64,000 nt of DNA. Source: Symsagittifera roscoffensis. Its lineage: Eukaryota; Xenacoelomorpha; Acoela; Convolutidae. This document shows, piece after piece, positions 57,061 through 64,000 of the stretch. The position numbers and the translations under genes were made by a program. Numbering within the stretch: the first letter of the stretch is position 1; every line of letters begins with the position of its first letter. Below the pieces are notes generated by a model. It saw nothing but the letters and a program-made list of their open reading frames with translations. It ran no database searches and was not told the DNA's origin. Location: assembly GCF_963678635.1 (NCBI RefSeq), contig NC_087065.1:48920381-48984380 (forward strand), in the 5' to 3' direction.

Positions 57061-57590
57061 TGTTCCGACTTTCGATACAAAGGTAATAGAATATTTGTGC
57101 TCGGGATGGGGTTTTTTCTTCAGACAAGTTTCGACTCTTTAACTAGCCATTTCTGATGGTATTTTATGGTAATAATATCTTTCAAAAATTATGGTTGTCC
57201 TGAGCTCACATTTGAAATGATATTTCAATTGTGATTGTTTTTCGTAATGTTATGGGGTTTCAAAGATTGCTAATTTGGCCAATTTGGGACAATTAACGCG
57301 CAATCTTTCGTGCTATTAACGCGTAAGCGGAGAGTTAATCGTCTTAGAAACTGTTTCAAATTGGGTGAAAGAAGCTTGTTGGCCAGAATTGATTTGTCAC
57401 ACGGAGCTAAATCTATTCTTTTGTTTTTTATATGGCGTGTGGGGTGATGATTTTCATAACAAATTTCAAAAATTAGTATTTTTTTTTATTTTATTTTATT
57501 ACCTTTAACTTTTTTATGTTATTACTGCTCCATAAGCTTAACAAGGCAGTCGGATTTTTCATGGTTTTGCCCTGATTGAGCTGTGTTATT
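57061..57590 (+). repeat. A-element copy 17
   Basis: The 3' tail is altered (CCTGATTGAGCTGTGTTATT). Confidence 0.9.
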
Positions 57591-57954
57591 AATAGTTGAG
57601 TTTTGATTTATCCTCAGGAGCCTAACTTATGTGTTGACCATCGAACTGGCTCTAAAAATTTTTTAAAGTTCAAAAACAACTTGATTGTATATTTGCCAAA
57701 AACACCAAAATTTCAGCAAACCATTGCAGAAAAGCAACAACTTGCCAAACTCGTTTTTGATGTGGACTCAAGGACACAAGTACCATTTTGGTAAATACAA
57801 ATGCAGAGTATGCAATAATATCAGCAAAAAAATGCAGAATATGCAACAAGTTGCTTTAACCGTTTGTTGCTGATTTAGCAACATTAGTACAATTTTGGCA
57901 ATTTTTTATGACTGATAGACGTGTTCGGTTGTTTTTTTCCCACAATTAATTTTC
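57591..57954 (+). repeat. B unit 4
   Basis: A diverged B variant with GTTTTTGATGTGGACTCAAG. Confidence 0.9.
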
Positions 57955-58480
57955 TGTTACGACTTTCGATACGAAAGTAACGGAATGTTTGTGCTCGGGT
58001 TGGGTTTTTTCGTCTGACAAATTTCGATTTCTTAACTAGCCATTTCTGACGGTATTTTTTCTATATCATCCGTAAATTATTGTTGTCCTGAGCTCAAAAT
58101 TGAAAAAATACTTCAACTGTGATCATTTTTTGTAAAATTACGGGGGTTCAAAGATTGCCAATTTGGCCAGTTTGAGACAATTAGCGCATGAACTTTCGCG
58201 CTATTAACGCATAAGCGGAGAGTTAATCCGTCTTGGAAATCGTTCAAAACTGGTTCAAGGAAGCTTATATGCTATAAATGATTTGTTAATAGGAGCGAGA
58301 TCTATCCTTTCATTTCCAATATGACTTGTGGGGGATGTTTTCACAAAAAAATGTCAAATATAAATAAAAAAATTTTAAACTTTTTTTATTACATTCAAAT
58401 TTTTCAGGTTCTTACTAATCCATAGACTTTAAAATGCAGTCAGATTGTTCAGGGCTTTGCCTTGATAGAAGCAGTTTTGG
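57955..58480 (+). repeat. A-element copy 18
   Basis: Opens TGTTACGACTTTCGATACGA. The 3' hairpin reads CAGGGCTTTGCCTTG. Confidence 0.9.
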
Positions 58481-58556
58481 TTGCATTTGTGTAACATCAA
58501 AACAAATTTACGCGCGGAAATGGTACCGACGGCATGTATGAAAACATGCCATTTGT
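58481..58556 (+). repeat. C unit 2
   Basis: Matches C unit 1 at a distance of 1,496 bp. Confidence 0.9.
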
Positions 58557-59078
58557 TGTTCCGACTTTCGATACGAAAGTAACGGAATATTTGTGCTCGC
58601 GGTGGATTTTTATTCTTCAGAAAAATATCGACTTTTTAACTAGCCATTTCTGATGGTATTTTAAAAAATCTTTCAAAAATTATTGTTGTCCTGAGCTCAA
58701 ATTAGAAAAGATATTTCAACTGTGATCATTTTTCGTAAAGTTACGGGGGTTCAAAGATTGCCAGTTTGGGAAAAATAACGCGCGATCTTTCGCGCTATTA
58801 ACGCGTAAGCGGAGAGTTAATCCGTCTTAGAAACTGTTCCAAACCAAATTGGTTGAAAGAAGCTTATTGGCCATTATTGATTTGTTACAAGGAGCTAAAT
58901 CTTTTCTTTTGTTTTTTATATGGCGTATGGGGTGATGATTTTCATAACAAATTTCAAATTTTAGAAATTTTTTTGATTTCATTTTATTACCTTTAACTTT
59001 TTTATGTTATTACTGCTCCATAAGTCTTACAAGGCAGTCGAAACTTTCAGAGCTTTGCCCTTATTGAGCAGTGTTATT
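58557..59078 (+). repeat. A-element copy 19
   Basis: Corresponds to copy 17, 1,496 bp downstream. Confidence 0.9.
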
Positions 59079-59443
59079 AATAGTTGGGTTTTGATTCATC
59101 CTCAGGAGCCTAATTTATGTGTTGACCATCGAACTGGCTCTAAAAATTTTTTAAAGTTCAAAAACAACTTGATTGTATATTTGCCAAAAACACCAAAATT
59201 TCAGCAAACCATTGCAGAAAAGCAACAACTTGCTAAACTCGTTTTTGATGTGGACTCAAGTACACAAGTACCATTTTGGTAAATACAAATGCAGAGTATG
59301 CAATAATATCAGCAAAAAAAATGCAGAATATGCAACAAGTTGCTATAACCGTTTGTTGCTGATATAGCAACATTAGAATAGTTTTGACAATTTCTGATGA
59401 CTGATAGACGTGTTCGAATGTTTTGTTCTCAAATATTTTTTTC
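59079..59443 (+). repeat. B unit 5
   Basis: Corresponds to B unit 4, about 1,490 bp downstream. Confidence 0.9.
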
Positions 59444-59998
59444 TGTTACGACTTTCGATACGAAAGTAACGGAATATTTGTTTTCTGCTACGACTTTCGT
59501 TACGAAACTAACGGAATATTTGGGTTTTTTCTTCTGACAAACTTCGACATTTCAACTAGCCATTTTCGACGGAATTTTTCATTTCATTCGAAAAGTATTG
59601 TTGCGTTGAGCTCAAAATTGAAAAGATATTTTACCTGTGATCATTTTCGAAAAGTTCTGGGGGTTAAAAAATAGGCGCTCTGGGCAGTTTGCGACAATTA
59701 ACGCGCAATATATTTCGCGCTATTAGCTTGTAAGCGGAGCATTAATCCGTCTTAAAATCGTTCAAAATTGGTTCAAGGATGCTTATATGCTATAAATGAT
59801 TTGTTGATAGGAGCGAAATCTATCCTTTTGTGTTTTATATAACGTGTGGGGGGATGTTTTCACAAAAAAATGTCAACTTTAAACAAAAAAATTTTAATTT
59901 TTTTCATCACATTCAATTTTTCAGGTTCTTACTAATCCATAGACCTTAAAAGGCAGTCGGAACGATCGAGGTTTTGCCCTGATACGAGCAATCTTGTT
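59444..59998 (+). repeat. A-element copy 20 with duplicated 5' end
   Basis: The opening hairpin and AACGGAATATTTG are present twice in tandem (59,444 and about 59,485). Confidence 0.9.
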
Positions 59999-60013
59999 TG
60001 CATTTGTAAGTCG

Positions 60014-60282
60014 GATAAGTCGGAGCTATTTAAAAGTTTTGAATAAAAGTGTTTTTACTAAAAACTGAATTTTTCTGTAATCTTATGATGTTGGACTTTT
60101 TGTAGACTCTTGTGATCTTGGAGATCAAAAGTCTCGCACAACTCTCCTAAGAAGCCTTATCTCCCAATTTTTTAAAAAGTTTTACTTGATTGCATTTTTT
60201 TGCAAGAACTGAGCGCGATTTGCGATTTTAGCAAAAATGAACTACGTTTTGATAAAGTTTAATTTCACTTTCTTTTTCTTGT
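60014..60282 (+). repeat. Second copy of the 269-bp intron segment
   Basis: Matches 48,525-48,793. Here it lies between two A-elements. Confidence 0.95.
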
Positions 60283-60780
60283 TGTTCCGACTTTCGATAC
60301 GAAAGTAACAGAACATTTGTGCTCAGGATGGGTTTTTTTTGTTCAGACAAATTTCGACTTCTTAACTAGCCATTTCTGACGGTATTTTTTCTATATCATC
60401 CGTAAATTATTGTTGTCCTGAGCTCAAAATTGAAAAGATATTTCAACTGTGATCATTTTTCGTAAAGTTACGGGGGTTCAAAGATTGCCAATTTGGCCAA
60501 TTTGGGAGAATTAACGCGCAATTTTTCGCGCTATTAACTCGTAAGCGGAGAGTTAATCCGTCTTAAAATCGTTCCACATTGGTTGAAAGAAGCTTATTTG
60601 CCATAGTTGTACTTTAAATGACGTGTGGGAGGATGATTTTCATTAAAAATTTCAAATTTTAGAAAAAAAAATTTTTCATTTTTTTAATACTTTTAAATTT
60701 TAAGTGTTTTTACTGCTCCATAAAAGCTTAAGAGACAGTCGGAATATTTAGGGCTTCGCCCTGATACGAGCAGTCTTGCT
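60283..60780 (+). repeat. A-element copy 21
   Basis: Its first half resembles copy 18 more than copy 7, although the sequence before it matches that before copy 7. Confidence 0.9.
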
Positions 60781-60784
60781 TTTT

Positions 60785-61345
60785 ATATATACCGTCTGCA
60801 ATGCAGTGAAAAATCTATGCAGTGGAAAAACTAATCCGTGTGAAACGTAAATTGCAAAACTAATGGTCAACTTCTTGCAGCAAAAAATGGACATGCTCAA
60901 ACATGGTTACGTCTCATGGTTGCGTCTATCTAAGTTTAATTATGTTTCAGTCTAATACCCTGAAGTAGAATTTTCAGTAATCATGCGTAATGGAACAAAA
61001 ATTTGGGATTTCATTTCTGCAGCTTACGCGTTCGGGCCTTAAATTTTTAAATTCCCTTCTTACTGCAAAAAATGGATCATGCTCAAAAACGAATACGTCG
61101 TCTCATGGTTGCGTCTAACTATAGGTATCTTTCAGCATTATCAGCACGATAAGAAATTTCAGTAAGTACGCGTTACGGAACAAAAGTTTAGGATTTCGTT
61201 TCTGCGCCCTATCGTTAAGGCTTTTTCAAGCGTCAGCGAGCTTTCACAAAGGTGTATTTTAAAAAAATCAGCTTAGTTTTTGCGAAATTGATTATGATAA
61301 GAATGTCATTCACTGAGAGAAAAACTATGTTTTTTACCAATCAAT
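60785..61345. other. Intron sequence with a diverged duplication
   Basis: ATGGACATGCTCAAACATGG and ATGGATCATGCTC with GTCTCATGGTTGCGTCTA occur twice (about 60,885 and 61,070), about 185 bp apart. No gene. Confidence 0.5.
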
Positions 61346-61349
61346 GAAA

Positions 61350-61727
61350 CAGACGAACTTCGACTTTTTAACTAGCCATTTTGACAATTTTTTTTACACC
61401 ATTTGCAAGTTATTGTTGACCTGAGCTCATATTTAAAAAGATATTTCACTTGCGACCAATTTTGTAAAATTACGGGGTTAAAAAAATTGCCATTTTTGCA
61501 ATTTTGCGACAAATAGCGTGCGATATATTTAGCGCTATTAACGCGTAAGCGGAGATTCAATGTGTCTTTGAAATCGTTCCAAATAGTTGACGCAGGTCGT
61601 TCCAAATATTTGCCGTAATTTTTTTTGGTAATATGACCAAAATCTACCATTCGGTACGTTATATGGCGTGTGGGGATGATTTTGTTGTAGAGAGTTCATA
61701 TTTTTTTTTTGAAAAATTCATCACTTT
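61350..61727 (+). repeat. A-element copy 22, truncated at both ends
   Basis: Lacks the 5' hairpin and the 3' tail. It directly faces copy 23. Confidence 0.8.
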
Positions 61728-62268
61728 AACAAGACTGCTCGTATCAGGGCGAAGACCTGAAAGCTCCGACTGCCTTTTAAGGCTAATGGAGCAGTAATTA
61801 CATAAATATCATCACCATATTAAATGTGATAAAATAAAATCCGAAAAATTTTTACGAAAGTTTGAAATTTTTTCTATAAAAATCAACCCCCCACACGCCA
61901 TATAAAGTACAAAAGAATAGATTTCTCTCCTATTAACTGATCAAATATGGCAATTAAGCTTCCTTGAACCAATTTGGAACGATTTTTAAGAGGGATTAAA
62001 TCTTCGCTTTCGCGTTAAAAGCGCGAAATATATCACGCGTTAATTGTCCCAAATTGGCCAAAATGGCTATTCTTAAACCGCCACAACTTTACGAAAAATG
62101 ATCACAGGTGAATTATCTTTTCAAATTTAAGCTCAAGACAACAATACCTTTTAATTGATATAAAAAATTCCGTCAAAATGGCTAGTTAAAAACTCGAAAT
62201 TTATCTGAAGAAAAAAAACCCACCCCGAGCTCAAATTTTCCGTTACTTTTGTATCGAAAGTCTGAACA
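61728..62268 (-). repeat. A-element copy 23 (reverse, full-length)
   Basis: From AACAAGACTGCTCGTATC to GTATCGAAAGTCTGAACA. Confidence 0.9.
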
Positions 62269-62282
62269 CTAAAGCTAAAACT

Positions 62283-62345
62283 GCTTTATAGACCTTAAAA
62301 GGCATTCAGAACAATAGGTTGTCGTTTTGATGCTAGCAGTTTTGT
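62283..62345 (+). repeat. A-element 3' end fragment
   Basis: CCTTAAAAGGCATTCAGAAC and GATGCTAGCAGTTTTGTT. Confidence 0.7.
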
Positions 62346-63012
62346 TGCTGATAATTTTTGGTTGTTTTTAAGCTTTTTGCTTGGGTTCCGAGGTCCTGCT
62401 GATTTTTTATATCAATTTTTAAATTTGTTTGGTTTGTTTAGTTGTTTATATGAATTCACTTTTGCTTTTTAAGAAAATCGATTGTCGAAGTTCTAACTTT
62501 TAATTTTTGAGGCTCCGCTGTTTTTTAAAATCCACTTGAAAACTTGTTTGGTTGCTTCCTCTTGTTCAATTTTGTTCCGAAGATTTCGAATATAGCCGTT
62601 TGAATTTTCAAATTAGTTTCAAAGAGTTCTTGCCTGGCTCTAGCATGCATTCCTTCAACAATTTATGTCGTTTATTTCTAATCAATCAATATAACAGTTT
62701 TTTAATTTAACAGTAATTTTTTTAAATTAAAATTCGTAAAAAGTTTGTTGAAACTGGTTTGGAAATTCCTCCTGGTTTCCTTAATTAAAACGACTCATTA
62801 AGTATTCAAAAACGTTACTTTTGGCTGTTTTTGACTGGTTAATAGGGTCTTTATAGTGTTTTGGGCGAACTGGGAAAATCAATTTGGACGGCCGCTGAAA
62901 AAAATGGTCGACAAAACGTTCAATATTTTTCTTGAAAATCCCCCTCCATCCAAGAAAAAGTCCTTGTTTTGTTTTTGTCCGTTTAAATTAATGTATGTGT
63001 TTGCTGTATCAG
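62346..63012. other. Intron end, with diverged hAT-like MITE fragment
   Basis: At 62,878-62,963 words such as TGGTCGACAAAACG and CTTGAAAATCCCCCTCC match the right half of the 45-kb element. Otherwise AT-rich. Confidence 0.4.
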
Positions 63013-63138
63013 GACAGACCGCATGTGATGTACCTGGGAGACGGGAGTGAGTTTACTAAGGAGGAAGTGATGGAATGCATTGAAGTGGCAGACAACCACG
63101 GACTGAAGATCAACTGGAAGCCAGGGGAGGCTGCGCTG
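63013..63138 (+). CDS. TauD/TfdA-type dioxygenase, exon 6 (gene continues past window)
   Basis: Acceptor TGTATCAG, then 42 codons in phase 0 and donor GTAAAC. RPHVMYLGDGSEF corresponds to the family's FGDGS segment, followed by KEEVMECIEVADNHGLK and WKPGEAAL. In relatives WxxGD...L is followed at once by the DN..vLHGR segment with the third metal ligand (His) and the 2-oxoglutarate-binding Arg. That part must lie in the next exon, outside the window. The open frame past the donor is intronic. Confidence 0.85.
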
Positions 63139-63331
63139 GTAAACTCAACTCACTTTCCCATAAAAGTAGGCTTAGCGTACAAAAAAAAAATGTCAATTTG
63201 ATAACGATTTGTTAAAGAGACTGCCAATTACGCTCAATTTTTCAGCAAGATTTTGAGCGTAATCGGTTAAAAAAAAACATTCAAACCTTGCTTTGAAAAT
63301 CTTGAATCTGAGAGCAATCACTGTGACTAAT

Positions 63332-63820
63332 TGTTCCAACTTTCGTGACGAAAGTAACGGAATATTTGTGCTGGGGGTGGGTTTTTTTCAGACAAATTTC
63401 GACTTTTTAACTAGCCATTTCTGACGGTATTTTTAAAATATCATTCGTAAATTATTGTTGTCCTGAGCTCAAATTTGAAAAGATATTTCAACTGTGATCA
63501 TTTTTCGTAAAGTTACGGGGGTTCAAAGATTGCCAATTTGGCCAATTTGGGACAATTAACGCGCGATCCTCCGCGCTATTAACGCGTTGGTAGAAAGAAG
63601 TTTATTGGCTATAATTGATTTGTTACTAGGAGCTAAATCTATTCTTTTGCTTTTTATATGGCGTGTGGGTTGATGATTTTCATAACAAATTTCAAATTTT
63701 AGAATGTTTTTTTTTTATTTTGTTTTATTACGTTTAACTTTTTAGTGTTATAACTGCTCCATAAATCTTAAAAGGCAGTAGAAACATTCAGGGCTTCGCC
63801 CTGATACGAGCAGTCTTGTT
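63332..63820 (+). repeat. A-element copy 24
   Basis: Starts TGTTCCAACTTTCG and ends CTTGTT. It abuts copy 25 head to tail, sharing one T. About 30 bp around the second TTAACGCG are deleted. Confidence 0.9.
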
Positions 63821-64000
63821 GTTCCGACTTTCGATACGAAAGTGACGGAATAGTTGTGCTCGGGGTGGGTTTTTTAAATTTCGACTTTTTAACTAGCCAT
63901 TTTTGACGGAATTTTTTCTTTATCATTCAAAAGGTATTATTGTCCTGAGCTTAAATTTGAAAAGATATTTCACCTGTGATCTTTTTTCATAATGTTATGG
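63820..64000 (+). repeat. A-element copy 25, cut by window edge
   Basis: TGTTCCGACTTTCGATACGA start. It continues beyond the window. Confidence 0.9.

Overview
The window is nuclear DNA from an AT-rich invertebrate animal genome. It holds pieces of Ty3/gypsy and LINE retrotransposons, a type-B DNA polymerase relic, many short non-autonomous elements, and one spliced host gene whose exons are separated by repeat-filled introns. Nothing in it looks bacterial. The species cannot be named from this sequence.

Region 1 (1-13 kb, minus strand) is a stack of broken retroelements. A gypsy element runs gag - zinc knuckles - protease - RT - RNase H - integrase from about 12.9 kb down to 2.2 kb. A LINE (endonuclease - RT - C-terminal zinc fingers) has landed inside its gag and is flanked by a candidate 10-bp target duplication. 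Next to the gypsy integrase lies part of a second gypsy copy, with a linker, an integrase N-terminus and a macro-like C-terminal module. All of these carry stops and frameshifts.

Region 2 (13-15.5 kb) holds a 15-bp minisatellite, a 69-bp tandem duplication and unassigned sequence. Region 3 (15.5-21.8 kb, minus strand) is a decayed type-B DNA polymerase whose 3' end is present three times in tandem. It is preceded by a fragment resembling the Artemis/SNM1 nuclease. Region 4 (22-38 kb) has a tetra-purine/pyrimidine satellite, several unidentified exon-like pieces, and remnants of unrecognised coding sequence.

Region 5 (39-64 kb, plus strand) contains six exons of a TauD/TfdA-type Fe(II)/2-oxoglutarate dioxygenase. 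Exon phases agree at every junction, two introns appear to be GC-AG, and the gene runs off the right edge. Its introns, above all a 14.5-kb one, are filled with about 25 copies of a roughly 535-bp element, here called the A-element. It has a 5' hairpin, a terminal sequence that recurs inverted near the 3' end, a 3' hairpin with compensatory changes, and ends next to T residues. This plan resembles non-autonomous Helentrons. A-elements alternate with a 360-bp spacer (B unit) in higher-order tandem arrays.
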